64,000 nucleotides of DNA from Luidia sarsii (Eukaryota > Echinodermata > Asteroidea > Paxillosida > Luidiidae), in contig OX465102.1 of NCBI GenBank assembly GCA_949987565.1, positions 11,486,763 through 11,550,762 of the forward strand. Direction: 5' to 3'. Each line of letters begins with the position of its first letter. Position 1 is the first letter of the stretch. The notes under the pieces are model-generated. The model searched no databases. It had not been told where the DNA came from and saw nothing but the letters and a program-made list of their open reading frames with translations. This document shows positions 25,961 through 38,139 of the stretch, one piece after another. A program made the position numbers and the translations under genes.

Positions 25961-27340
25961 CCCACCAACCAACCCCAACCACCCCACCAACCCACCCCCA
26001 CCGCCCCACCAACCCACCCCCACCACCCCACCAACCCACCCCAACTGCCTCACCAACCCACCCCACCTGCCTCACCAACCCACCCCAACTGCCTCACCAA
26101 CCCACCCCAACTGCCTCACCAACCCACCCCACCTGCCTCACCAACCCACCCCACCTGCCTCACCAACCCACCCCAACTGCCTCACCAACCCACCCCACCT
26201 GCCTCACCAACCCACCCCAACTGCCTCACCAACCCACCCCAACTGCCTCACCAACCCACCCCAACTGCCTCACCAACCCACCCCACCTGCCTCACCAACC
26301 CACCCCAACTGCCTCACCAACCCACCCCACCTGCCTCACCAACCCACCCCAACTGCCTCACCAACCCACCCCAACTGCCTCACCAACCCACCCCAACTGC
26401 CTCACCAACCCACCCCACCTGCCTCACCAACCCACCCCAACTGCCTCACCAACCCACCCCAACTGCCTCACCAACCCACCCCAACCACCCCACCAACCCA
26501 CCCCACCTGCCTCACCAACCCACCCCAACTGCCTCACCAACCCACCCCAACTGCCTCACCAACCCACCCCAACTGCCTCACCAACCCACCCCAACTGCCT
26601 CACCAACCCACCCCAACTGCCTCACCAACCCACCCCAACTGCCTCACCAACCCACCCCAACTGCCTCACCAACCCACCCCACCTGCCTCACCAACCCACC
26701 CCAACTGCCTCACCAACCCACCCCAACTGCCTCACCAACCCACCCCCACCACCCCACCAACCCACCCCAACTGCCTCACCAACCCACCCCACCTGCCTCA
26801 CCAACCCACCCCAACTGCCTCACCAACCCACCCCAACTGCCTCACCAACCCACCCCCACCACCCCACCAACCCACCCCAACTGCCTCACCAACCCACCCC
26901 ACCTGCCTCACCAACCCACCCCACCTGCCTCACCAACCCACCCCAACTGCCTCACCAACCCACCCCACCTGCCTCACCAACCCACCCCAACCACCCCACC
27001 AACCCACCCCAACTGCCTCACCAACCCACCCCAACTGCCCCACCAACCCACCCCAACTGCCTCACCAACCCACCCCAACTGCCTCACCAACCCACCCCAA
27101 CTGCCTCACCAACCCACCCCAACTGCCTCACCAACCCACCCCAACTGCCTCACCAACCCACCCCAACTGCCTCACCAACCCACCCCAACTGCCTCACCAA
27201 CCCACCCCACCTGCCTCACCAACCCACCCCAACTGCCTCACCAACCCACCCCACCTGCCTCACCAACCCACCCCAACTGCCTCACCAACCCACCCCAACT
27301 GCCTCACCAACCCACCCCAACTGCCTCACCAACCCACCAA
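25961..27340. repeat. 22-bp minisatellite (about 60 units)
   Basis: The unit is CACCAACCCACCCC followed by AACTGCCT or ACCTGCCT; some units carry AACCACCC or ACCACCCC instead. Since 22 is not a multiple of three and the unit has no stop in any forward frame, the plus strand stays open for up to 550 codons of Pro/Thr/His repeats. No start context, splice signal or family match supports a gene. Confidence 0.95.
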
Positions 27341-27520
27341 CACAATCTCAGAGACAGAGACTGATAGAGACAGAGAGAGAACAGATAGACAGAGGCAAAC
27401 AGACAGAGACAGAGACTGCTGAGAGAGACTGAGATGAAGAGAGACAAAAAGAGATACAGACAGACAAACAGAGAACAGACAGACAGGGACGGAGAGAGAT
27501 AGAGAGACACAGATAAATAT
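27341..27520. repeat. GACAGA-rich purine repeat
   Basis: Degenerate AGAGACAGAGA and ACAGACAGA units directly abut the 22-bp array. Minus-strand open frames encode only Leu/Ser/Cys repeats. Confidence 0.9.
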
Positions 27521-28049
27521 GTACATGTGTAGACACAGCGATTTGCATGCACATATCATAATAATTCCCTTCACCCACCATTCCATGTAGGATGTACTGT
27601 ACTGTGCGTACATGATGCCCCATTGTTCAAACCAAAATCATCCCTATATAACCCACACACGTACATGCACCTTCCTCTGTATTATATACTACATGTACAT
27701 TTTACTATCATCAGGTTCATGAACTTCCACATCCCCTGCTTTTCTCACACAGCAAGGACGCCTGTAAAATGGGGAAAAAAGAAAGAGAGAAAAAGCCAGC
27801 TGCTTTTGTGAGCGTGCCATCCCGGTTCTGCCTACTTGATTAGTATGCGCTCAAGGTTGAGCTCACTAAATCAATACATGCAGAGGTCCATCGACCCATG
27901 ACAAAAATATCCTATTAGTTTGGGCATACATTTGTAAAACTAGAACTATTACATATCATTATCCCGTCCATTATCTTTGAAATTTTGACCAAAAGAGTTA
28001 GTTTGGATACATGTGTTAATTGCTTCTTCTGTCTTTAAACAAACCAAGA

Positions 28050-28107
28050 GATAGAGCTGGTCCTTTAGACCAGAAGTCTCGGGTTCAAGTCCTAGTCCAG
28101 TCAAAAT
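28050..28107 (+). mobile_element. tRNA-like SINE head, 5' truncated
   Basis: GACCAGAAGTCTCGGGTTCA then AGTCCTAGTCCAGTCAAAA: anticodon-arm remainder, B box and the SINE junction. Confidence 0.65.
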
Positions 28108-28720
28108 TTAAATCTTCAAGGTAATATAATATATATATATATTTTCAATTTTTTGGCAAATTACCCACTGACTAGAATTAATAATGTACAGATCTGATGT
28201 GAGGGCCAAGTGATTCACTTCTAAGAGCCATTTTTTTTCAGACAAATTCTGCTGTTGAAAGATCCTGATTGGGCTGATTTCTTTAATTAATAAAAGCCTT
28301 GTCAAACAGCACAAGTTTGCTTTAAAGTAATGCAAAAATGTTGTGAATCACTCACTGACTCAATGGTAAGGCAACAAAAAATAGTTGTGCTTCCTATTAC
28401 ATAGTAGTAATTTTGTATTTGATTTTTTTTTTAACTTTTTTATGCTGAGTGATATACTCCAGCCAACATGAATATGATTTACCAGTATGCAGGGCTGGTT
28501 GATTTAAATCATGTTGATTTAAATCACTTGTCGCACCGTCCAAATAAGGTCGCACTGACACCTAGGATCAGTCGGGAAACACACCCCCCCAAAACCCCCC
28601 CCCCCAAAATACAAACAAACCTTTTGGGTCACGCCGTCAAAGTAGGATTGGTCAGAAAAATGGATGCGCAACTTGTTTTCTTTAGGACCTAATGACCGGA
28701 AATATCCACGTCTAAAAAAA

Positions 28721-28793
28721 TTAGATCCTAGCGGGACCTTTTTTCACAAAGTTTGTGAGGAATGGTCCTGCTAGGATCGAAACGTCAAGCCTC
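28721..28793. repeat. inverted pair of the core repeat
   Basis: TTAGATCCTAGCGGGACCTT faces GGTCCTGCTAGGATCGAAAC (then GTCAAGCCT) across about 25 bases; the outer left half is partly lost. Confidence 0.8.
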
Positions 28794-29755
28794 AATGTTT
28801 TTGTTTAAAGTCACAAATAGGGGAATGCACGGATTTCTATTGGGCCACCGATATGTGAGTAATGTTTGAGGTCGTTGGGTCATTTTGTGTACATGCGCCC
28901 AGATTTTATTTATGATTAAATTGGGGCAAAGTTCCCCCTACCACCAGCCCCATTACTTATTAAAGTGGATCACGAAAATAGCTCCCGGCGTCTCGCTTCA
29001 ATGGCCGTGCGAAAAATTAATCCTCATATCCTACATGAACCATGGCCTGTGAAGAAACAAAATTATAAACCCATGTGTCGGATACAAGTTTTGTCGCCAA
29101 TCGGGTGTGTGCCAGCCGTAAAAGTACATGACCACAAAAAACATACATGTACATGTAGACACAGCAAATTTACATATGTGATTGGGGGGATAATCATGTT
29201 TATTACCGGAAAGAGTTATCAAAGTGCATACTGATAATGTTGCTTAACAGTTGACGGGAATGTGAGCACAGAATTGTCTTGTCTTGTTTTTTTCTTTTTT
29301 TCTTTTTTTCAATTCATTTCTTTATCAGAAATATATCTTTCCATAGTAATTACTATTGCACTCTAGAGGAAACCCCATATTTAGTGTAGATAACTATATA
29401 AACTGTATAGACAGATAAAACAATTAATCAAGATCTTTCATTTTCCCCAACACGTACTTTACATTATAAATAACTCATGTTTATGAAAATTATACATGTT
29501 TTATACCGGCAATACATGCTATATACAAAGACTTTCTGCCTTTTGTAGGATTGAAAGGTTAGGCCCTTTTTGAAATTGCGTTTTGGTGATTTAAGTTAAA
29601 AAGCAGTTTGCAACATTTTTGTATAGAATTATTTAGAAATATCACATGTTTAGATAAGCATGCAGATCTGATTGGAATGAATATGTAAAGTACATTTGGG
29701 AGACTGCTCCACAAAATAATTTTTTATTATTTCCGGTTCATCGGTTGGCACAGTA

Positions 29756-30010
29756 CAAATACACGTACACGTACACGTCCATGTATGTGTACCGGTACAT
29801 GTACGTACGTGTACATGCACACATATATGTTGGTACACATACACGTCCATGTATGTGTACCGGTACATGTACGTGTGCATGCACACGTACATGTTGGTAC
29901 ACATACACGTCCATGCACTGTATGTGTACCAACATGTACATGTACGTGTGCATGCACACGTACATGTACATGTTGGTGTATGTATATGTACATGTACATG
30001 TAAATGTTCA
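29756..30010. repeat. three-unit tandem repeat of palindromic GTACATGTAC words
   Basis: Units of about 65-80 bases each contain ACACGTCCATG, TGTGTACCGGTACATGTACG and GTGCATGCACACGTACATG. GTACATGTAC, ACCGGTAC and TGCATGCA are palindromes, so many alternative hairpins are possible. Confidence 0.9.
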
Positions 30011-30340
30011 TGGAGGTCCTAACATGTCTTTGAAATGGATTTAGGCAGAGGATGCACTAGTCTACTACCGTTGTACGCTGTACGTGCCCATGGAGAATGT
30101 ATGGAAATTACCAGTCAAGGTTCGGTGCTGTGTCTGGCGATGCCATATTCTGACTCTGTGCCTCTGATACCAGCCATCCAATTCTTAACACCCCGTCCCC
30201 CCCAGCGGGTTATCAGACGGCTTACAATTAAACTCTGGCTTTCAGCCTGTGCTCCTGCAGTGTATCACGCACATGCTGAGCGGCCATGCACCACCCAGCC
30301 CGAGACTACATGAGCATGGGACATTGATGGGTTGGCAGAG
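30011..30340. other. no recognised feature
   Basis: Slightly GC-richer unique-looking sequence between two simple-repeat blocks. No open frame with family features. Confidence 0.5.
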
Positions 30341-30690
30341 AGAGAAAGAGACCGATGGAGAAAGAAACAAACAGTGACAAAGAGAGACAGATAGAGACAG
30401 AGATGGAGAGATGGAGAAAGATAGAGAAGGAGAGAGAGAGAGGTAAATAGACATATAGAGACAGAGAAAGACAGAGAGACAGACAGAGACAGAGCAGCAG
30501 AGAGAGATGGAGAGAGACAGAGTGACAGGGAGAGATGGAAAGAGATACAGATAGACAGACGGACAGACAGAAAGTGTTATAAAAAAGTAGAGAGTGACAG
30601 AGAGAGATATGGAAAGTGAGACACACAGACAAAAAGTGTAATAAAGAAATACAAAATGTGGAGATACAGAGACATAGAAATGAAGAGATA
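30341..30690. repeat. GAGACAGA purine repeat
   Basis: Degenerate AGAGACAGAGA units over about 350 bases; minus-strand frames encode Leu/Ser/Val repeats only. Confidence 0.93.
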
Positions 30691-33600
30691 CTGAGAGAGG
30701 GATGGACAGGGAGACGGAGGCCAAGAGAAGGATTTACATGTAGATTTAGGGAGAATGGCGGAACTTCATCTGAACTTACTGTGCCATCTCTGTCAACCTC
30801 CGATCGCCTGATCTTATAGAATATTTTAGCTTTATGAATTGCATAGTGCTAAATAATCCAAGATGGCAGCTCCACACCTATCACAAAGTGCACACCGTAA
30901 ACTGATTATCAATTAGAAGTCTTTGGAGGCCAACCAAAAAAACATAATGTACAATCATCGATGCATAAGACAACCACCTTAAGCTTCAATGCCTCACTAC
31001 ATTTTAATAAGAATAATAATTACATTTGTATTGCGCAAAATACATATAAAATGTTCTAATGCGTATTACAGTAAAAGTACAATTACGATATACCAGCAAA
31101 ATGCAACACATAATAATATAATTACAATTATAGTAAAATCCATGATTCTATATTTAAAACGACATAACATTTTTACAGTAGCATAAAATAACATTTTATA
31201 CGGAACTCCGGAGACATGAATTCCTAGTTGGCTGCAGAAGTGGGGGATACATCGTATTAAGGAACTGTTGGCAAATCAGATGGATATTTCGGGAAAATAA
31301 CACATTTCGAAGGTGGTGTTTATTTTTTCTGTGGATAATCCGAAACAAAAAAAGAGCAAAGGAGATTGAAGAACAATATCTTAGATATCTGAAAGATCCT
31401 ACTAGGTACTAGGATTATTCAATCAACTTCAGTGTTTCAGTGTGCGCAGGTTTTCTCTCAGCCAAGAATTTGAATGGCCATCAACACAAAATTTTAAGAC
31501 AAAAAAAACCTGACAATACAGAACCTCTCTACTACTGTACCCAAATCCCTAACCCTACCCCCTGCCTCTGCCTTTCCCTACTGATACCTGCTCTCCTCTG
31601 TGTCATTTGTCTGTCATCTGCGTCCCTTAGTCCCTATTCAAGTTGCTCTCCCCTGCCTATTTGGATTTGTCCTTGTCTTTGAGAAAGGTCCTGCTCAGAT
31701 CGAAACATTAAGCCGTCCTAATTTTTGAGAACAAAATTCAATTCATTTGCCTCAATTCCTGTATTGCTTAAGTAACACGATACCACATTTTTTGTGTTCT
31801 GCGTCCTTAGGAAAAGTAGTATATTACATTGTCCTTCTCCCCCATGTAGTATGTACATGTATACGAGACTGATTTGTCTTCTTCTATTTTCTATTGCAAG
31901 CTAAATATGCAGTGCCCTGAGTCCCACTCTTCAGTTGCACTTTTTATTCAGACTGAGAAATCCACTATCATCCAATGTCTTCCCAAAGAAATTAAAAAAT
32001 TAATAAATAAACAAAATATATACACATAATATGCTTCACCTTTGGATGTGTGCTTAACCCCGTTAGCCTTTGCATATGCAAATTCTGATGAGTCATCGTT
32101 CATGAATCGGAGTCGTTGACTTCTGCAGTGATTCAGTAGATAATGAAGCGGACATTTTATCTAATTCTGTTCCCTGTCTGGTGAATGTGTGAAGATAGCC
32201 TGTTAGCCTACCTGTAACGGCCCAAGGATGGCAATTAAAAGGCCAACCCGTTGAGAAAGATGCATTATAAGCTTTCGTAAACGTCTTCGTATCATCAGAT
32301 GCTTGCACTCAATGAATGAGTCCAGGAGACTGTGTCACTTTTCTTTGCAACCATTACGCACATCATTAGATGCAATGATGCACTGTTGTGGGTAATGAGG
32401 CTGCAGTAATCACCTTTGTGTCTACTTGTGTGTGGAAACCATAGGCCTACCACTTCTTCTGAAGAAGTAAAGGGGCCCAATCAGTGTTGTGGAGAAGTCT
32501 ATACTGTAGTGAGAATTGTGAAAGCACCCCAGGTCATTAATAACAATAAGGCATCTTAGTGCATTGATATTGATGAGACATCAGTGGTCAGTAAGTAGCG
32601 TTATATTTATACATGCACCATGTAATTTAAATTGATTGCCATGAAGGCTAAATTGGCCTGGGGTTAGAGGTCAATCGAGCCTTGACGTCATTAATATTGA
32701 TTGGGCATCATAGACCAGTAGTAGCAACTAGTAAAGCGCTATAGGTCATTAATATGAATGAGGCACCATTGCTCATTAGCATTAACGAGGGATGCTTAGT
32801 TATTAATATTAATGAGGTGGCAGTGGTCATTGACATACCGGTAAATGAGGCACCTGTTAGAAGAATATGTGATTTAGGCCTTTACCTACCTGATTCATGT
32901 ACCGGTATACTGTACATGAATGCACATGAACATCAGAATGTGATCAAGATTGAAGAAAGAAGCCATTACGGCTAAATTTCTCTCGATTGCAGGTTTAATG
33001 GTTAAAGAGAGAGGCACAGAACAGTCATTGATAACAATATGGCATCATAGTTCTTATAAGATTCATCAGTGGTCTATCAAGTGAGATAGAGCATCGTTGC
33101 CAAAGTGCTCTTGATCAGAATTTGATTAAGAAATCAACATTACCAAAATTCATGGAGACACTGCACACTGTACCATACAAGGCAACACTGGCTATGATCC
33201 ACAGTTGCAAAGATTTCATGGTCTACTAAAGATACATGTAGTAGACCATCGTCAGGCCATTCTCATTTTTATTAGTAATTTTTTTCAGTAAGCATGTAGC
33301 TTGCAACATTTTCGCATATTTACATGTATGTGAAAACTCATGCGGACTCTAATAATTTTTTTTTTTTTTTTAAAGACCCATGTATAATGTCATTGTCCCA
33401 CCTCATGCTGTGGTGTCGCGTCCGTGCGCTGAGGGGCCCATCAGCGGCCACGAGCTACACGTGAGATTTTGCAGTGACTAAGAGACGGTGACTCACCCAG
33501 GCTTTTCACCCGCAGACTCTTCTGCGTTGTCGTTGCCGCCGTCGCCGTGGCCAAGAGAGAATAAATGATGCAAATCAGCACCTGTGGATTGCTGCCGAAT

Positions 33601-33780
33601 CCCAAACACAGGGCCAGCGGAGAATATTTGTCTCACTTCATTATTCTCTCCCCCTCTGAGGCAGACTAGGCCAGGATCGAAATGAGAAAAGAGACACGGG
33701 ATCCTCTAACTGCAGAGATACATATAGCACACGTGTATTCTCAGGTTAGATGAGATTTGAAGGTTTGCATGGTGAGAATA
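30691..33780. other. gene-free stretch
   Basis: AT-rich sequence with a core repeat at about 31677-31717 (AAGGTCCTGCTCAGATCG). Degenerate 30-45-base repeats containing TTAATATTAATGAGGCA lie at about 32560-32850. A GC-richer unique block at about 33390-33690 has no open frame of note. No coding region is supported. Confidence 0.65.
32560..32850. repeat. degenerate ATTAATATTAATGAGGCA repeat
   Basis: Five or so related pieces (GATATTGATGAGACATCAG, TTAATATGAATGAGGCACC, TTAATATTAATGAGGTGG) with GTGGTCA/GCTCATTA spacers and uneven spacing. Confidence 0.6.
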
Positions 33781-33782
33781 TC

Positions 33783-33885
33783 AGGATAAATAGGTTTGCG
33801 GAGACACCATGTAAATTCTCTTTTGTGAGTAAGTGTGGTTCTGAAAAGAGAATTTACATGGTGTCTCCGCAAACCTATTTATCCT
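33783..33885. mobile_element. foldback element with perfect 42-bp arms, GGTTTGCGGTGACACC family
   Basis: The left arm 33783-33824 (starting AGGATAAATAGGTTTGCGG) is an exact reverse complement of 33844-33885, around a 19-base loop. Imperfect symmetry continues outside as GAGAATATC and ATTCTCAGGTT. The arms share GGTTTGCGG.GACACCATGT with the other family members. Confidence 0.95.
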
Positions 33886-34015
33886 ATTCTCAGGTTAATT
33901 TTCAGTATATCCAGTAGTACCCAGTAGTCAGTATTGTAATCACTTGTAACATTATATTGATATACAAAAATGTTGCAAACTGCTTTATACTGACTAAAAT
34001 TACCAAAATGCAAAT

Positions 34016-34125
34016 CTTAAAATTTAGTGGGCCTGACGTTTCGATCCTAGCAGGACCTTTCTCATAGCAGGACCTTTGAGAAAGGTCCTGCTAGGATCGA
34101 AACGTCAGGCCCACTAAATTTTAAG
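34016..34125. repeat. perfect 49-bp inverted repeat of the core element
   Basis: 34016-34064 and 34077-34125 are exact reverse complements with a 12-base spacer. The left arm runs CTTAAAATTTAGTGGGCCTG onward to GGACCTTTCTCA. It is preceded by ACAAAAATGTTGCAAACTGC, the module that accompanies other copies. The spacer TAGCAGGACCTT repeats part of the arm. Confidence 0.97.
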
Positions 34126-35044
34126 AGTAACATTTTATTCATTTATTGATGGCATGAATGAAAAAAGAAATCTCCAATTTAATGAAATCCCATTTTGTCT
34201 TAGATACCAATAATCCATTTTTGTAAATTTAGAGGGCCTGATGTTTTGATCCCTTAGCAAGACCTTCATCAAAGGCAGAGGTTTTTTTAAATCAATTTTC
34301 AATGCATCGATGGAGTTTCTGGTCATTTTGTCACCGTTTTCACGAAGGGACGGGCATGTCGCATTTGAGAAAAGATTACCCTCCGAGATAATCTTGCGAG
34401 ATAAAAACTAGGCCTATTTGTCGGTGTTTGAGTGAAGATTTCTCAAAAGAGTACAACATCCCAGGCCGTAAGATTTCACCTTGAGGATTGTATCATGACC
34501 ATCTACAAACTGTGTAAATTACAAGGAAATCTGTGGACATCAATGTTTCTTGATCTTCGCAATGTGGTATTGGGCCTTTAAAGTTCTTTTTTCTTTATAT
34601 TGGGGGGAAATTAAGTAGATGAGACAGTTGCCACAAAAAGTTCCTTGTTCTCACTTATCAGTGCAATGTGTGCTCTTGTGTGTTTGGCGAATTCAACCTA
34701 GTGACCAGTGTTGCACTAATTGAAGAAATAAAAAACATGATAAAATTAACCGTTAATTCATCACATTATGGTATGCACATGTCGTTTACTCTTTTTTACG
34801 GAGGTCAGGAAACTTTTATCAGTGTCCAGGCCCCAGGGTATTGATATAAAGCTTTTGTGGAAAACAAAATAGTCTTCAGATGTGAATCCCACTATTTGTA
34901 ATCCCACATGTTGAGTACATGTAGGTGTGAAAAGTCTTTTGTAAGTTAAGCAATTTTTCGCTTAAGTGTGTATTTCCCCTCAGGCAAACACACTAACTTA
35001 TTTCATTAGGAACTCTAGTGGAGTGTGGTGATTCAGAATAAGGA
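34126..35044. other. gene-free, one more core-repeat copy
   Basis: A decayed copy lies at about 34232-34275 (GGGCCTGATGTTTTGATCCC). AT-rich sequence with no supported coding region follows. Confidence 0.6.
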
Positions 35045-35500
35045 GCTCTCTCTTTGTCCACCCCTCTCTTTCTCTCCTTCTCCCCCATCCCCCCCTCTCT
35101 CTCTCTCTCTCTCCTATCTCCTCTCTCCTCTCTCTCTTCTTTCTCTCTCTCTCCATCTCTATCTTTCCCCTCTCTCTCCCATCTCCCCCGCTCTCCCCTC
35201 TCTCCTCTCTCTCCTCTCCCTTTCCTCTCTCTCCCTCTCCCTCTTCCCCTCTCTCCCCCTCTATACTATCTCTCCTCTCTCTCCTCTGATCTCCCCCTCT
35301 CTCTCCCCATCTCTTTTCCCCTCTCACTGGTCTCTCTTTCTCTCTGTTTGTCTGTCTGTCAGTCGGTCTATCTGTCTGTTTATCTAACTCTCTGTCTTTA
35401 TACTCTCTCTGTCTTTCTAACTCTCTCTCTCTCTTTGTATCCATATCTCTCTCTTTCTAACTCTCTTTATTTCTGTCTTTCTCTCTTTCAGGAATTTCAG
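35045..35500. repeat. CT-rich pyrimidine tract
   Basis: Degenerate TCTC/CCCTCTC sequence over about 450 bases with CTGTCTGTCAGTCGGTC near 35350. Frames on both strands (Leu/Ser on plus, Arg/Glu on minus) are artefacts. Confidence 0.93.
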
Positions 35501-38067
35501 TTGTAAGTTTCTCCTTGTGTCATAAACTGTTAAATCTGCCTTGTATTCATGTATGGTACTGAAGCAGGGGGAGTTTTCTGAGATCTGTGAAATGGGGTTT
35601 CTTAGAAAGATGTAGCCTTGTCCAAGGCAGTCTCTGCCAGGACAGTTTCGGGCTAGAGATCCATGCCATTTGCATGCACACCACAGCAGGACAGAAATAC
35701 CACGCTGGATCCAAGCGGCACGCAGACTGCGTCGTTGCCATGCCACACACAATGGCGTGTGTATGTACATAATTATGTAGTAGTATGTACATGTACATGT
35801 GTGTACATGTACATGTATAGGAACGTGCATACAGCCTTCCATGGCAGCTCTCGGACCAGTTTACAGACCAGGACAAGGCTCGCACATGACGTCGGCATGC
35901 TGGCTATGGGCGGGGGAACGGTGCACTGCGTGCACAAGCCACGAGCAGAGAATAGGGCATCCTATAGTGTCAGATCTCACTCACGTGTCCCTTGCAAAGT
36001 ACCATACAGTATTTCTACATGCAATGTATTCAGAAGGCCTGCCAGAGTGCCGGGTTTGAGCATTTTTATAAATCATCATCCAACGCAAGCTTGATCAAGG
36101 CTAAGAAAGCAGATCCCGTTGGCAGATAAAGTGTGTAGTGAGGATGTACTTAACGAAAACCCATGAGTGAAATAAGAGCTGAACAATTGAACAGAATGGG
36201 TAACTGCAGAAATGTATCGTGTCTTTATGGCTCATTTTTCATACGCATTCTGAATGTCATCAATACACATATTATGATCGCTGATGATGATGAAGAAGAC
36301 GGTAATAAAAGGAACGGACAATTTTTTTTTGTGAAAATAGGATCTGGCACAAGCTAATTATCGTTCCAGTTTCCTGAGCAGTCTAGTGTGATGAGTGATG
36401 TTCCTCTGAATGGTCCATTTGACAATTATCATTGCTGGGGTACGGGGCACTCACCAATTAACCCTTGCACGTCCCAGTGGATCATAGCCCCATGTTTCAT
36501 TACACAATGTAAAAACAAGCCCATGTAGTTGTATGTATCACGGGGGCGTGATCCCTGGAGATATACGGCAGTTAATGGTTAAAATGCTTCTGTCTGTCTG
36601 GCACCCCCCCCCCCCCCCCGCAAAGTCTAGTTGACTCCATTAAGGGCTGGATAGCACAGATGGTAAGAATGCTGGTATGCAAACCAAAGGTCTCGGATTC
36701 ATGTCCTTCTCTCCGTTTAAAGTTTTCTGCCATTTTTCATAATTCTTCCAAACTTACCGGTCAGTTTTTTCTTAAGGTGAGAAACAATTTTATGGAAGGA
36801 CACAAATTGAACTCAATAGTTTTAAATTTTCCAAAGTACACGTAATTCAAGAATTGTGTAATATACAGAAATAAATATACACAAAAATAAACAATTAAAA
36901 CATGAAGTTATCAAGGTCATGATGTGTCAATCCTGCCAAGACCTGTCTAAATGGTGGTCTTCTGTCCCAAAGAAACGTTCTGCCAGGATCTGAATGTCTG
37001 TCTTCTTTGCCGGAGTAAACAGTAGAGCACGAATTCAAGAAGGACAGTTCAAAGGCAGAGTGTTATTGTAGCCCTAAAGCCTAAATCTGATAAGAAATAT
37101 CAATTAAAAATTGTAGTTAGTGGCCTAATATTTTGATCCTAGGAGGACCTTTATTGTTTTGAATTTCTTTTTAGATTCTGATGAAGGTCCTGCTAGAAAA
37201 ACTAAATTTTTGCATTTTACCAAATGTCCAAATGGGTTGGTAAGCAGTTAGCAACAAATTGACATTTTTTTGTTCTTGAACAAAATATAAATATCCTAAT
37301 CATATGAAAATATTGACCAGAGAAAAACATGAGCTGGCATAAATTAGTGAAACTTGGGAACCTATCCCTAAAAAACATATCTCCTTGTTATTTGTAGCAA
37401 AGAAAATGTCATGCTTTTATGAGCAACTGAAATGTTGCTGTTGGCAGCTTATGGCAGTCATTTGTAATTAGTTTACTATGCAATTTGATACAAATAGCGT
37501 GAGGTTTTTGCTGCACACGGTATTGTTTCCAGACACACTGGCAACCATGCATCAAATCGTACTAAAGGAGATTCAGAGAGGAAGGAGTAATGGAAAACCC
37601 ACTTTGGTTCAGTGTTAAAGACTGAATTTGTCCCATCTCCGCAGAATTATACAGTCAGTAGGCAGTTTGCGACATTTTTGTGGATCACTTCAATACACCG
37701 ATCCAGTTGGCCCTTGACAAATTGACCAATCACAAAGCGCGATTTAAGGTCCGACAATTTGCCGCCATATTGTCCAATAATTATAACTTAATTATTATAT
37801 AATTTAAAATTTTGTAAATTATTTACTACACAATTTTTGTTGCACTTACTTTGAGTGGATGCGCACGGCGTGTGGGCAATCATGACATGTGTGCATGTGC
37901 GCAGTTGCTTGGCCGTTGCTATGGTGGGCGTGGCCTACTGCATCAGTGTATTGATGAAATACAATACTTTCTTGCACCAGGAATTATGATTTCCAAACAT
38001 CATGTTATATCTATGATGCAATACGGTACCTGCTGCTGTACAATATTATAATCCACCTCAATTAACC
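35501..38067. other. gene-free stretch with SINE and core-repeat copies
   Basis: GTACATGTACATG words lie near 35785-35815. The element shared with 22.4-22.9 kb recurs at about 36540-36725, with decayed core repeats at about 36940-37000 and 37120-37195. AT-rich near 37790. No coding region is supported. Confidence 0.65.
36644..36722 (+). mobile_element. tRNA-like SINE head
   Basis: AGGGCTGGATAGCACAGATG, GCAAACCAAAGGTCTCGG and a decayed B box GATTCATGTCC. The upstream GGAGATATACGGCAGTTAAT and CAAAGTCTAGTTGACT match 22.7-22.8 kb. Confidence 0.65.
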
Positions 38068-38139
38068 AGCTCGGTGGTCAAGTGGTTAAGACGTCTGCAC
38101 TAGAAAGCGGGAGTCGCAGGTTCAAATCCCACCCGAGCT
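38068..38139 (+). mobile_element. tRNA-like element (serine-type), likely SINE head or tRNA pseudogene
   Basis: A 72-base unit with a perfect 7-bp acceptor stem (AGCTCGG and CCGAGCT), an A-box-like GTCAAGTGGTTAAGAC and a B box GGTTCAAATCC. CTAGAAA in the loop resembles tRNA-Ser(AGA), but the anticodon stem pairs poorly, the T stem has two mismatches and there is no long variable arm. Related reverse copies at 51663 and 56282 support a dispersed SINE family over a functional tRNA. Confidence 0.6.

Larger units (their letters stand above)
27521..29755. other. gene-free stretch with SINE and core-repeat copies
   Basis: It holds a SINE head (28050-28107), an inverted core-repeat pair (28721-28793) and a decayed core repeat near 29545 followed by the GCAGTTTGCAACATTTTTGT module. 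No coding region is supported. Confidence 0.7.

Noticed and set aside
25961..27340. CRISPR array
   Set aside because: Contiguous tandem units without unique spacers, in an animal genome.
25780..27432. 550-codon and 485-codon plus-strand open frames
   Set aside because: Pure translation of the 22-bp minisatellite; the same peptide appears in other frames, with no family match.
35054..35506. 150-codon frame in CT-rich DNA
   Set aside because: Composition artefact of a pyrimidine tract.
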